Source: Streptomyces sp. Ru72
GTDB lineage: Bacteria > Actinomycetota > Actinomycetes > Streptomycetales > Streptomycetaceae
Assembly: GCF_002920635.1 (NCBI RefSeq)
Contig: NZ_PQSR01000023.1
Coordinates: 1 to 64,000, forward strand
Direction of reading: 5' to 3'
Length of the DNA stretch: 64,000 nt
Part shown: positions 26,476 to 35,157 of the stretch, in pieces
Layout of the letters: every line of letters begins with the position of its first letter
Position numbering within the stretch: the stretch's first letter is position 1
Translations under genes and position numbers: made by a program
Notes under the pieces: model-generated
Told to the model about the DNA's origin: nothing
Seen by the model: the letters and a program-made list of their open reading frames with translations, nothing else
Database searches by the model: none

Positions 26476-27846
26476 CTGCGGAACGAAGCGCGCAGCCACT
26501 TCGAGGAAGCACCGGCGGCCGCAAGCTCGCCCCGTCGGCTTCCCTTCTCCCCGGCGGCAGACGTCATCGGCTCCGAGCTCGACCTGCACCTGACCGGCAG
26601 TCACATCGTGCACGCGCTGACACCCGGGTTCTGCGACGCGGCATCGGTGTACCTGCTCCAGCGCTGGCTCGTCGAGGAGAACGCCTATGCCGTCGCGGAC
26701 CCGCCGCAGATCGAGGCCCGCCGGCTCGCGCTGCGCGTCGGAACGGACGCGGCGGAGGACTGGGAGGGCATACTGCCGGTCGGCGAGGTGATCGTCTTTC
26801 CACGGGAGACGCCCTACGCGCGCGCCCTGGCCACCCGGCGCACGCAACTGCTCGACGCGGTCGACGCCCACACCACTGAACGCCTCACCGCCTCCGGCGG
26901 CGACACGGCCCGGATCAACCGCCTCCTGCAGACGGTTTCCTTCCTCGTGGTGCCGCTGCATCTGCGCGGCACCGCCGTCGGTTTCATCGTCGGCAGTCGT
27001 GGCCCGCACCGGGCGCGCTTCCGCCTCGACGAGGCCGCGGCCGTGGAGTCACTGGCCGCGCGGGCCTGCGTGGCCCTGGACAACGCACGCCGGTACGAGC
27101 GTGAGCGCCGCACCGCTCTGGCCATCCGGCGAAGCCTGCTGCCCGCCACCGCACAGGAGTTCGACGGCTGCCGCATCGCCCACGGCTATCTTCCCGCCGG
27201 ACACGACAACATCATCGGGGGCGACTGGTTCGACGTGTTGTCCCGGCCGGGCGGCCGTATCGGTCTGGTCGTCGGGGACGCCATGGGGCACGGCCCGGAG
27301 TCGGCGGTCGCCATGATCCAACTGCGTACCGCCGTGCGCACTCTGGCGGGCCTCGACATAGCCCCGGCGGAGCTGATGCGCCGGCTCGACGCACTCGCCT
27401 GCGACACCCCCGGCGCCTCCTTCGCCACCTGCATGTACGCCGAGTGGGACGCGCAACGGCGTACCTGCACGTTCGTCGGCGCAGGTCACCCTCCGCCGTT
27501 GATCCGGGGCCCGGACGGACGAGCCGCACCGGTCTCGCTCACCAGCGCCGGCCTGCCGCTCGGCCTCGGCACGGGCACCTACGAGCCGACCGTGCTGCAC
27601 GTGCCCGAACCCGCGCTGCTGCTGCTCTACAGCGACGGCCTGGTGGAGTCCCGCCACACCGACATCGACCAGGGCATCGCCGCCCTCGCCGGCCTCCTGG
27701 ACTCCCGCGCCGTCGCGCCCGCGGACTCCACCGGCTTGGGCGCCCTGCAGGCGCTGGGCCGGCGGCTGTTGCACGACACACCAGCCACGGACGGCACGGA
27801 CGACCGCACCGTCCTCCTCGCCGAACTGAAGCCCGTGCGGCAGTGA
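26476..27846 (+). CDS. PP2C-type (SpoIIE family) phosphatase with GAF domain; probable CTG start
   Basis: 456 residues if started at CTG 26476. The first ATG or GTG in this frame is GTG 26608, but family sequence already begins before it (ADVIGSELDLHLTGSHIVHAL matches the helix opening the GAF domain of such phosphatases) and 26608 has no ribosome binding site. GGAAAGG at 26462-26468 sits 7 bases before CTG 26476; no ATG, GTG or TTG occurs in frame back to the stop at 26347. GAF domain about 45-205, then PP2C/SpoIIE with GGDWFDVL, VVGDAMGHGPESA, FVGAGHPPPL, LLYSDGLVESR and DDRTVLL, giving the metal-binding Asp set. It should dephosphorylate an anti-anti-sigma or similar factor. Confidence 0.85.
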   Translation: MRNEARSHFEEAPAAASSPRRLPFSPAADVIGSELDLHLTGSHIVHALTPGFCDAASVYLLQRWLVEENAYAVADPPQIEARRLALRVGTDAAEDWEGILPVGEVIVFPRETPYARALATRRTQLLDAVDAHTTERLTASGGDTARINRLLQTVSFLVVPLHLRGTAVGFIVGSRGPHRARFRLDEAAAVESLAARACVALDNARRYERERRTALAIRRSLLPATAQEFDGCRIAHGYLPAGHDNIIGGDWFDVLSRPGGRIGLVVGDAMGHGPESAVAMIQLRTAVRTLAGLDIAPAELMRRLDALACDTPGASFATCMYAEWDAQRRTCTFVGAGHPPPLIRGPDGRAAPVSLTSAGLPLGLGTGTYEPTVLHVPEPALLLLYSDGLVESRHTDIDQGIAALAGLLDSRAVAPADSTGLGALQALGRRLLHDTPATDGTDDRTVLLAELKPVRQ

Positions 27847-27946
27847 ACGACTCGGCTGATGACCGCCTTGTGGGCGGGACGGCGCGATGGAACGCTTCCC
27901 CTCCGCCGGGTACCACCCGGGGTCGGAGAAGCGGAGGCGAGCGCCG

Positions 27947-28906
27947 ATGGAATTGGAGCTCCGGCACCTGCGGGTGTTGTGCGCGATCGCCGAGGCGGGA
28001 AGCGTCGGCCGGGCCGCGGCGGACCTGGGGTACTCGCAACCGGCCATGAGCACCCAGCTCCAGCGCATCGAGCGCCACTTCGGTGAGCAGCTGTTCGAGC
28101 GCGGCGCCTCAGGTGTGCGGCTCACCAGATACGGTGCGGAGATCGTGTCGCGGGCGCGGGATGTCCTCGCCCGCGTGGAGGCGATCGGGTGCCCTCCGTG
28201 CGGGAGCACGTCGAGGGCGCGCCGGACCCTGCGCGTCGCCGCGACCAACTCGCCGATTCTGCCGGGCATGGTGGTCGGGATCCGGCGCCGGCTGCCGGAC
28301 GTGTCGCTCACGGTGAGCAGCGTGTACGCGTCCTCCCGGATCGTCGAGCTCCTTCAGGAGGGCGTGGTGGATGCGGCGATCGCCACGGACTACCCGGGCA
28401 GGGAGTTGCGCCATTCGGCCGCGGTGGCACATCGGGGGATCGTCACCGAGCCGACGTTCGTGGCTCTGCCGGCGTGTCACCGGCTCAGACACCAGCCCCA
28501 GGTCGCGCTCGCCGACCTGGCGGACGAGGCGTGGTTCGTGACACCCGACGACGGGGCGGGCTGGCCGGGAGTGTTCTACACGGCATGCGAGGCGGACGGT
28601 TTCTCACCTGCGGTGGTGCACGAGTTCCTCGGCGACCAGACGCAGTTGCAGCACATGATCGCCGACGGTCTCGGGGTGTCCCTGGTGCAGGCGACACTCC
28701 GGCCGACGCCGGGCGTGCTGGTCAAACCACTGATGGGCACACCGTTGTGGTGCCGCTACGTGCTGACCTGGCGGCGCGAGAGGGTTCCCGAGGAACTGGC
28801 CGAGACGCTCTGCGTCTCCGCCACCACGGCCTACCAGGACCTCGTCGCCCGCTCTCCGCACCTGAGGACCTGGGCCTCGCGGACGTGGCGCGTGACCGTG
28901 ACGTAG
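27947..28906 (+). CDS. LysR family transcriptional regulator
   Basis: 319 residues from ATG 27947, GCGGAGG upstream; a start at 27887 lacks a site. N-terminal winged HTH: ELRHLRVLCAIAEAGSVGRAAADLGYSQPAMSTQLQRIE with FGEQLFERG after it. The rest is the two-lobed effector domain (LRVAATNSPILPGMVVGI; ADEAWFVTPDDG; LGVSLVQATL). No divergent partner gene lies upstream: the phosphatase gene is in tandem 100 bases before. Its target is not apparent from context. Confidence 0.9.
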   Translation: MELELRHLRVLCAIAEAGSVGRAAADLGYSQPAMSTQLQRIERHFGEQLFERGASGVRLTRYGAEIVSRARDVLARVEAIGCPPCGSTSRARRTLRVAATNSPILPGMVVGIRRRLPDVSLTVSSVYASSRIVELLQEGVVDAAIATDYPGRELRHSAAVAHRGIVTEPTFVALPACHRLRHQPQVALADLADEAWFVTPDDGAGWPGVFYTACEADGFSPAVVHEFLGDQTQLQHMIADGLGVSLVQATLRPTPGVLVKPLMGTPLWCRYVLTWRRERVPEELAETLCVSATTAYQDLVARSPHLRTWASRTWRVTVT

Positions 28907-29065
28907 CTACGACGGGCATCCGGCCTGATGCCATGCCAGATGTTATGGCCCTCGGTGTGCAATGTGCTATGTCACACGCCATTGTGAGGACCACCGGCCG
29001 TTGAGAAGGTGCCTCTCACGCCTCATCACCGCTTCCGAGGCGCATCTATCCGTGAAGGAGCCCAG

Positions 29066-29457
29066 ATGCGCTACCACTTCGCCCTGCCCAGACGCGTGGC
29101 CGGCGCCCTCGCCGTCGGTGCCGCCGTCGTCGGCCTCCTGACGACACCGGCCCTCGCCCCCCGCCCCCGGCCGGCACCGACGCGGTCACCGCATCCCGGA
29201 CCACGACGCCTCCGGTGCCTCCCACCGGCTCGGACCTCGGCGCCTCGGACCGGACCGTGCAGGGACGACGGGTCGCTCCGGACCGGCTCCCGCCCCTACG
29301 GGCGGAGTCGACCGCGCTTCCACCCTCCGCCGGCACCGGGCCGAAGACCAAGTGGGAGTCGAGGCACTGCGCCCCCTCCGACTTCGGCGGCCTGAGCGGG
29401 TCCGCACTCGCGGCCTTCGTCGCGTTCCCCGTCAAGTTCAGCTGTTCAGCCTCCTGA
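29066..29457 (+). pseudogene. Small secreted protein gene with a probable frameshift
   Basis: ATG 29066 follows GGAG and encodes a signal peptide (VAGALAVGAAVVGLLTTPALA). Directly after it lie two C-runs (29158-29163 and 29165-29169); past them the original frame turns into Arg/Pro filler and ends at 29395. A one-base step back into the other frame gives a sensible mature chain: Thr/Pro-rich linker, GSDLGASDRTVQGRRVAP, then KWESRHCAPSDFGGLSGS and an end at 29457 with SCSAS. So a single missing C, real or a sequencing error, probably splits the gene. No family recognised. Confidence 0.5.
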
Positions 29458-29617
29458 AGGTCTTGAGCTCTTACCGGACGGTCGAACCGGCCTGCATGCC
29501 CGGCAGCGCCTGGCTCTTCCAGAGCACAGCCCCGACAGCCCCTGGATCGCGCAGCGGCAACTGCGACGCGGTGGCGGCGGATCTCGCCGGTGGTGGGGTC
29601 AACGTTGTGCGACCCCA

Positions 29618-29635
29618 GTGGTACCGAGGTACCAC
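29618..29635. promoter_or_regulatory. 18-bp palindromic operator upstream of the ABC/two-component operon
   Basis: GTGGTACC-GA-GGTACCAC is a perfect 8-bp inverted repeat with a 2-base centre, 113 bases before the ATPase start. Just upstream, GGGGTC-AACGTTGTGC-GACCCC (29595-29616) is another inverted repeat. The DNA-binding partner may be the response regulator encoded at the end of this operon. The rest of the 290-base gap (29458-29747) shows no coding signal. Confidence 0.6.
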
Positions 29636-29747
29636 GGCGATGCCGAAGTGTCCCCCCTGGTCCCAGGGACGCGGCCCGTTCCGTACCTAGCTTTGAGACA
29701 CGCGCTCCGGACCGGCCGGAGCGGCGGGAGTGGATCGGGATCAACCC

Positions 29748-30680
29748 ATGATCGAAGTACGAGAGTTGACCAAACGATATGGGGACAAGACCGCGGTGGA
29801 CCGGCTGAGCTTCAGCGTGAAGCCAGGCCAGGTCACCGGTTTCCTCGGTCCCAACGGAGCCGGCAAGTCCACCACGATGCGCGTGATCATCGGCCTGGAC
29901 GCGCCCACCAGCGGCTCGGCGATGGTGAACGGCCGCCGCTACGCCCGGCACGCCGCGCCGCTGCAGGAGATCGGTTCGCTGCTGGAGGCCAGGTCCGTCC
30001 ACCCGGGCCGCACCGCCTTCACCCACCTGATGGCCCTCGCCCGTACTCACGGGATCCCGCGTCGCCGCGTCGACGAGGTCATCGACCTGGCCGGGCTGCA
30101 CAGTGTGGCTCACAAGCGGGCCGGGGCCTTCTCCCTGGGTATGGGCCAGCGGCTCGGCATCGCGGCGGCGCTGCTCGGCGACCCGGAGATCATCATGCTC
30201 GACGAGCCGGTCAACGGTCTGGACCCGGAGGGCGTGCTGTGGGTGCGCCAGTTGCTGGCGGGGCTGGCCGCCGAGGGACGGACGGTGATGCTGTCCTCGC
30301 ATCTGATGAGTGAGACGGCGCTGATCGCCGACCATCTGGTCGTCGTCGGCCGGGGCCGGCTGCTGGCGGACACCACGGTCGACGGCCTGATCCAGGAGGT
30401 CGGAGGCAGGGGCGTGAAGGTCGCCACCACCGAGCCGGAACAACTGCGCTCGCTGCTGTCGGGGCCGGGCGTCAGCGTCACGTCCTCGACCGCGGAGGAA
30501 CTGGTCGTCCTGGGTGTGGACGCGCGTGGCATCGGCGCGATCGCCGCGCAACACGGGATTCCGCTGTACGAGCTCACCCCGCAGACCGTTTCCTTGGAGG
30601 AGGCGTTCATGGACATCACCAGCGACGCGGTGGAGTACCACAGCGTTCCCGCCGACACTGCCGCCCGGAGGGCCGCCTGA
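29748..30680 (+). CDS. ABC transporter ATP-binding protein (drug/antimicrobial exporter type)
   Basis: 310 residues from ATG 29748; GTG 29730, six codons earlier, has a slightly better site, so the start is open. Walker A GPNGAGKST at residues 34-42, Walker B IIMLDEP, the atypical signature SLGMGQRLGIA found in this exporter group, and the switch His in LSSHLMSE. The C-terminal 90 residues form the extra domain ending DITSDAVEYH. It energises the permease, whose ATG overlaps its stop. Substrate is unknown; bacitracin or nisin-like peptides or other toxic compounds are usual for such BcrA-like units. Confidence 0.92.
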   Translation: MIEVRELTKRYGDKTAVDRLSFSVKPGQVTGFLGPNGAGKSTTMRVIIGLDAPTSGSAMVNGRRYARHAAPLQEIGSLLEARSVHPGRTAFTHLMALARTHGIPRRRVDEVIDLAGLHSVAHKRAGAFSLGMGQRLGIAAALLGDPEIIMLDEPVNGLDPEGVLWVRQLLAGLAAEGRTVMLSSHLMSETALIADHLVVVGRGRLLADTTVDGLIQEVGGRGVKVATTEPEQLRSLLSGPGVSVTSSTAEELVVLGVDARGIGAIAAQHGIPLYELTPQTVSLEEAFMDITSDAVEYHSVPADTAARRAA

Positions 30681-31528
30681 TGACCATCACCATCACGCCG
30701 GTGGCCGCGGACGCCGCACCTGCCCGCCCCGACCGGCCCGCCTACCGGGTCACGGCGCTCGGGGTGCTTCGCTCGGAGTGGGGCAAGTTCTGGTCGCTGC
30801 GGTCCAGTTGGATCACCCTGGGCGTGTCCCTGTTCCTGCTGACCGCCATCGGTGCGATCGCCGCCGCCACATACAGCCCGGGCAGCAACGGCGGCGGTCC
30901 GCCCGGATCGTCCTCCGGCCCCGAGGACGCAGTCAGCGTGGCCCTGACGGGCCTGACGTTCGCCTCACTGGCCGTTGGCGTCCTGGGGGTCCTGATGTCA
31001 GCCGGTGAGTACAGTACGGGCATGATCCGCTCCACGCTGGCGGCGGTGCCCAGGCGGCTGCCGGTCCTGTGGTCGAAGAGCGTCGTCACCGGCGTTCTCG
31101 TTGTGCCCGTGGTCGTCATCGGCGCGCTGGCCGCGTTCGGGCTGGGTGTTGCGTCCCTGGACGGCGAGAGCATCTCGATGTCCTTCGGGGACGACGGGGT
31201 GCTGCGTTCCCTGATCGGAGCGGGCCTCTATCTGGGACTGGTGGGTGTGTGGGGTGTGGCCCTGGGCTCGCTGTTGCGCTCCACCGCGAGCGGCATCACC
31301 GTGCTGGTGAGCAGCCTGCTGATCCTGCCGGGCCTGACCTCGCTGCTGCCCGCGTCCTGGAAGGACGACATCACGCCGTATCTGCCTAGCAACGCCGGCC
31401 AAGCGGTGACGCACCTGCACCAGGCCACCGACTCGCTCGGCCCCTGGGCGGGCCTGGCGGTGTTCGCCGGATGGGTGGCGCTGACACTGACCGGGGCGGC
31501 GTACCGGCTTGTCCGTACGGACGTCTGA
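30680..31528 (+). CDS. ABC-2 type permease
   Basis: 282 residues; ATG overlaps the ATPase TGA. Six hydrophobic segments after a soluble N-terminus that contains LRSEWGKFWSLRSSW, a hallmark of the actinobacterial ABC-2 exporters. A MSAGEYSTGMIRSTLAAVPRR loop follows helix 2, the conserved contact with the ATPase. It forms the channel half of an exporter with the preceding gene. The sensor kinase gene starts 16 bases downstream. Confidence 0.9.
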   Translation: MTITITPVAADAAPARPDRPAYRVTALGVLRSEWGKFWSLRSSWITLGVSLFLLTAIGAIAAATYSPGSNGGGPPGSSSGPEDAVSVALTGLTFASLAVGVLGVLMSAGEYSTGMIRSTLAAVPRRLPVLWSKSVVTGVLVVPVVVIGALAAFGLGVASLDGESISMSFGDDGVLRSLIGAGLYLGLVGVWGVALGSLLRSTASGITVLVSSLLILPGLTSLLPASWKDDITPYLPSNAGQAVTHLHQATDSLGPWAGLAVFAGWVALTLTGAAYRLVRTDV

Positions 31529-31544
31529 CCGATTGGGCGAGAGC

Positions 31545-32963
31545 ATGCCTGCGACGGGTACGACAGGAGGGGCGGAGGCCGGGAGCGCGGGCCGCCGCCC
31601 CTGTTCCGGCCGGCCGGCCCTCGCGCCGCCTCCCGGCTTGGAGGCGGCCTGGTCGCATCCGCTCATGGGGCGTCTGCTGCGCGCGCAGCGGCACCTGAAG
31701 TGGGGCGGCCGCCGGCATCCGTGGCTGTTCGACTCGGCGATCGTGCTGGTCGTCGCCGCTGTGACGGTGTTCCGCTCCCCGGGCGAGCACGGCCCGTTCG
31801 GCGAGATCCGGGCGCTCGCCGACCTGCCGTTCGGCCTCGAGACGGCCTTGTCCGCCATGCTCGTCGTGCCTCTGTGGTGGCGGCGCAGGGCGCCGACGGC
31901 CGTCTTCACGGTGATCGCGGTGTGCGCCCCGGCCCTCATCGCGCTCGGCCTGCTGCTGCCGGCGGGCGGGTGTCTGCTCATCGCCCTGTTCAACCTGGCA
32001 CTGAACGGCCCCCTGCGCAGGCTTGGCTGGGCGGCCGCCGCGACGACCGTCGAGCTGAGCGCGGCGGTGTGGTTCCTCGCACCCGCCGACCGGCTGTGGC
32101 AGGGCCTGCTGACGGTGGCGAGCCAGGAGATCGCCGCGATCGCCCTGGGCCTGGCCCTGCGCACCCGGCGGGTGTACCTCGCGGCGCTGGAGGACCGGGC
32201 GGCCCGACTGGAGATCGAGCGTGAGCAGCGCGAGAGGCTGACCGCCGCCGCCGAACGCTCCCGGGTGGCCCGCGAGATGCACGACATCGTCGGCCACAAC
32301 CTGTCTGTCATGGTGGGACTCGCGGACGGCGCCGCCACCCTCGCCTCCAGCACGGGTGAGAGGTCCGAAGAGGCCCTGCGCATGATCGGGGACACGGGAC
32401 GGCAGGCGATGAGCGAACTGCGGCGCGTCCTGGGTGTCCTGGGCGACGAATCCGACGACCAGGCCGAGCGGCTCAGCCCGCAGCCCGGCGTCCGCGATCT
32501 GGATCCGCTGCTGGCCCGGGTCCGTGCGGCCGGTGTGAATGTCACCTGCCGGACGTCCGGAGACATCGGCGCCCTCGGCAGCGGGGTGCAACTGACCGTC
32601 TACCGCGTCGTCCAGGAAGCCCTGACCAACACCCTCAAGCACGCCGGCACCGGCTCGGCAGCGAACGTCACCGTCACCGCCGGGAACGGAGACATCCGGA
32701 TCAGCGTCTCCGACACCGGGCCGCCCCCCGGCGCCCGGACATCTGCGCGGCCCCTGGCAGAGGCCGACGGTCCGGGACACGGACTGGTCGGTATCCGGCA
32801 GCGGACCGCAATGTACGGCGGCACCGTCACCGCGGGGCCGCGTGACGACCGGTCCGGCTGGACCGTGGACGTGACACTCACCGATCCGCCGGCGTCTGCC
32901 CCGTCCCCCGCACAAGGCCCCGCCCCAGGAGGCCCGCAGCCCCAGGGAGAGCAGATCCCATGA
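31545..32963 (+). CDS. Sensor histidine kinase (NarL/DesK-type, HisKA_3)
   Basis: 472 residues from ATG 31545. The N-terminus is Gly/Pro-rich, then four to five membrane helices (about 60-215) with almost no outer loop, then a coiled coil, the phospho-acceptor His246 in AREMHDIVGHNLSVM, and an HATPase domain with VVQEALTNTLKHAG, VSDTGPPPG and GHGLVGIRQR. Such intramembrane-sensing kinases next to an ABC exporter usually sense the drug or the transporter itself. Its stop overlaps the regulator start (ATGA). Confidence 0.92.
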   Translation: MPATGTTGGAEAGSAGRRPCSGRPALAPPPGLEAAWSHPLMGRLLRAQRHLKWGGRRHPWLFDSAIVLVVAAVTVFRSPGEHGPFGEIRALADLPFGLETALSAMLVVPLWWRRRAPTAVFTVIAVCAPALIALGLLLPAGGCLLIALFNLALNGPLRRLGWAAAATTVELSAAVWFLAPADRLWQGLLTVASQEIAAIALGLALRTRRVYLAALEDRAARLEIEREQRERLTAAAERSRVAREMHDIVGHNLSVMVGLADGAATLASSTGERSEEALRMIGDTGRQAMSELRRVLGVLGDESDDQAERLSPQPGVRDLDPLLARVRAAGVNVTCRTSGDIGALGSGVQLTVYRVVQEALTNTLKHAGTGSAANVTVTAGNGDIRISVSDTGPPPGARTSARPLAEADGPGHGLVGIRQRTAMYGGTVTAGPRDDRSGWTVDVTLTDPPASAPSPAQGPAPGGPQPQGEQIP

Positions 32964-33631
32964 CCACCGTGCTGATCGCCGACGACCAGCCTCTGCAACG
33001 CCTCGGCTTCCGCATGCTTCTCCAGGGCACCCCGGGCATGGAGTGCGTGGGCGAGGCCGGACACGGCGCCGAAGCCGTCCGCATCGCCGCCGAACTGCGC
33101 CCGGACGTCGTCCTCATGGACGTCCGCATGCCCGGCATGGACGGCATCGAGGCCACCCGGCGGATCGTCGCCGCCGGCGGCCGTACCCGCGTGCTGATCG
33201 TCACCACCTTCGACCTGGACGAGTACGCGTACGAGGGGCTGCGCGCCGGAGCGAGCGGCTTCCTGCTCAAGGACGCCCGCCCCGAGGAAGTCGTCGCCGG
33301 GATCCATGCCGTGGCGACGGGCGACGCGGTCGTCGCTCCCAGACTGACCAGACGCCTGCTGGACGCCCACGCCCATCGGGTGCTCTCTCCCGCCTCCCCC
33401 GCAGAGCCGCACACCGATCCCAGGCTGCGGACGCTGAGCGAGCGCGAGCACGAGGTCCTGGTGGCGATCGGCAAAGGCTGGACCAACGCGGAGATAGCCG
33501 AGCGGCTGGTCCTCACGGAATCCACCGTCAAGAAACACGTCGGCCGGGTCCTCGCGAAGATCGGTGCGCGCGACCGCATTCAAGCCGTGATCATGGCCTA
33601 TGACGCCGGGCTGGTCACGCCCCGCTCCTGA
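32960..33631 (+). CDS. NarL/LuxR-type response regulator
   Basis: 223 residues. Receiver domain 1-120 with acidic pair DD near residue 8, phosphorylation Asp54 in VVLMDVRMPGMDG, Thr in VTTFD and Lys in FLLKDARPEE. A linker leads to the LuxR HTH (LSEREHEVLVAIGKG...NAEIAERLVLTESTVKKHVGRVLAK). Last gene of a four-gene operon (ATPase, permease, kinase, regulator). The 18-bp palindrome at 29618 is a reasonable binding site. Confidence 0.95.
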   Translation: MTTVLIADDQPLQRLGFRMLLQGTPGMECVGEAGHGAEAVRIAAELRPDVVLMDVRMPGMDGIEATRRIVAAGGRTRVLIVTTFDLDEYAYEGLRAGASGFLLKDARPEEVVAGIHAVATGDAVVAPRLTRRLLDAHAHRVLSPASPAEPHTDPRLRTLSEREHEVLVAIGKGWTNAEIAERLVLTESTVKKHVGRVLAKIGARDRIQAVIMAYDAGLVTPRS

Positions 33632-33856
33632 TCCGCCGCAACCCCGGCTCGCAAGGGGTTCGGCGGCCGCCAGTTCGGTGGTGACAGCCGAGTTCCTCCA
33701 GTCCTCAGGCGGACGGCTTGCCGGGCATCGGCCCGCTACGGGGCGCGGCCCTCGAACGGGCCGTTGCGGACGGACTCCGGCTCGGTGTCCAGATCCCAGG
33801 CGGCGACCTGGCGGTCCCCAGGGCCCGGGTGCAGGCCGCCAGCAGGGCGACGTCAC

Positions 33857-34096
33857 CTGGGGCCGGCCCGTGGAGCTGAGGTTCATCCAGGTCCAGCGCA
33901 TCGAGGGGGACGCTGGCACCCGGCCCCACTGCCGGTCGAGCCAGCTCTCACCGGAGACCCTGTGTGACCTGCCCCGGACCGAGAGGGTGCCGGTGGTCCT
34001 CATGGACGGCAGCGCGAACTCGTACTGGATCTCGCCGAGCATGTCCCACACGCCGGTGCATCCTGGGGCCGACCGGTCCGCTGACGGCCCCGGCAT
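33857..34096 (-). pseudogene. Remnant of an AttH/CrtC-like lipocalin-type gene
   Basis: In the 496 bases between the response regulator and the FMN reductase gene, the minus strand holds VWDMLGEIQYEFALPSMRTTGTLSVRG, then RVSGESWLDRQWG and PSMRWTWMNL. The SWLDxxWG and Trp-rich pieces are the mark of the AttH/CrtC (hydratase or lipocalin-like) family of about 350 residues. Downstream the frame becomes filler with no family match, and no start or stop suits a real gene. Only about 70 residues survive. It lies downstream of the flavin operon on the same strand and may once have been its last gene. Confidence 0.6.
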
Positions 34097-34127
34097 CGTC
34101 GGTGCCTGAGAGCCCGCGAACGGTCGT

Positions 34128-35066
34128 CTACGGCCGCGGTGGGCGCAGGACGGGGACGCTGTCGCGGAACGCGGCGGCGTGCTTGTCGATCTCCTGGGGG
34201 TCCGGCTCCAGTGAGGCGGCGCTCAACAGTTCCCGGTAGTGCTCCTCCAGCTCCGTGAGAGTGTGGACGGAGGAAGCGGTGCCGGCGGGGGAGAAGTCGA
34301 CCCGGACGTTGCCGTCCTCGACGACGAAACGGCCCGCGGCCCCGCACGTGCCGCATTCGGCGCGGCCGCCGCGCAGCACGATCAGGTCGAGGTGGCACAT
34401 CGGGCAGGTGCCGGGCTCCCCCAGGAACCGGACCTCGTCGTGGGGCAGACCGAGCTGCCGGGCAACCGCGCCGCCCAGCCGCTCGGCGCGCAGCACAGCT
34501 GCCGGGTCGGTGGCTATGCCGCCCAGGCCGCCGGGGGTGGGGACTTCCATCTGGTCGGCGACGGCCATGTGCAGGGGGAAGGCCAGGGCGTGCAGAGTGG
34601 GCAGCGTCAGCGTGCGCCAGTGGGGTGACGGGCAGCCGCCCACGGCGATGAAGCCGGCCACGCGCGGCTTGAGGACCCGCGGGTCGGGGGCCGTGTCGAC
34701 GCCCAGAAGGCCGCGAGTCTCCTTCTGCTCGGCCGGGCCGTGTTCGCGGCGGGCGAAAGCTTTACGGACGAAGACCACGTCCGTGCGCGGACCGAAGGCG
34801 CGGTCGATGAGGAGCTTCAACGCGCCCGGTGCGCTGCGGGTGTAGGTGGGGGAGCTGACGATCACGCCGTCCGCGTCGAGCAGCCGGTCGCAGAACCAGG
34901 CCGCGTCGTCCCCGGCGTCCGCGGTGGCGGCGGTCACCAGGGACATGTCGGTCAGCCGTACCATCTCGACGGCTGTCCCCTCGCGCGCGGCCGCGGTGAG
35001 CGCGGCCTTCAGCAGTACCTCGGCACTGCCGTCCTCCTGCCCGCAGGCAAGTCCGAGCAGACGCAT
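34128..35066 (-). CDS. NADPH-dependent FMN reductase-like flavoprotein with zinc ribbon
   Basis: 312 residues from ATG 35066, with AGAGAGG 8 bases before it (GTG 35075 has none). Residues 1-200 are flavodoxin-like: RLLGLACGQEDGSAEVLLKAAL, DADGVIVSSPTYTRSAPGALKLLIDRA, and a second-half GGCPSPHW. After about residue 220 comes FLGEPGTCPMCHLDL...AECGTCGAAG, a four-Cys zinc ribbon that the family normally lacks, then a charged tail. It could supply reduced flavin or electrons to the monooxygenase encoded two genes upstream. Last gene of the minus operon at 37312-34128. Confidence 0.8.
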   Translation of the reverse strand: MRLLGLACGQEDGSAEVLLKAALTAAAREGTAVEMVRLTDMSLVTAATADAGDDAAWFCDRLLDADGVIVSSPTYTRSAPGALKLLIDRAFGPRTDVVFVRKAFARREHGPAEQKETRGLLGVDTAPDPRVLKPRVAGFIAVGGCPSPHWRTLTLPTLHALAFPLHMAVADQMEVPTPGGLGGIATDPAAVLRAERLGGAVARQLGLPHDEVRFLGEPGTCPMCHLDLIVLRGGRAECGTCGAAGRFVVEDGNVRVDFSPAGTASSVHTLTELEEHYRELLSAASLEPDPQEIDKHAAAFRDSVPVLRPPRP

Positions 35067-35157
35067 CGACGACACCTCTCTGTGTTCGGGGGATGGGGGG
35101 CGGTCCGCCGGGCCACGCGGGCTCCGGCGGACCGGACGGGAGCGGATGGCGGGGCGG

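Noticed and set aside
26608..26610. GTG 26608 as start of the phosphatase
   Set aside because: No ribosome binding site and it would cut the first helix of the GAF domain.
28955..28977. GTGTG...CACAC operator upstream of the frameshifted secreted-protein gene
   Set aside because: Only 5-bp arms with a 13-base gap, expected by chance.
32600..34096. 498-codon minus frame as one complete gene
   Set aside because: Only its first 80 codons (AttH-like) look real; the rest is antisense to the response regulator and kinase genes, so it is listed only as a remnant.
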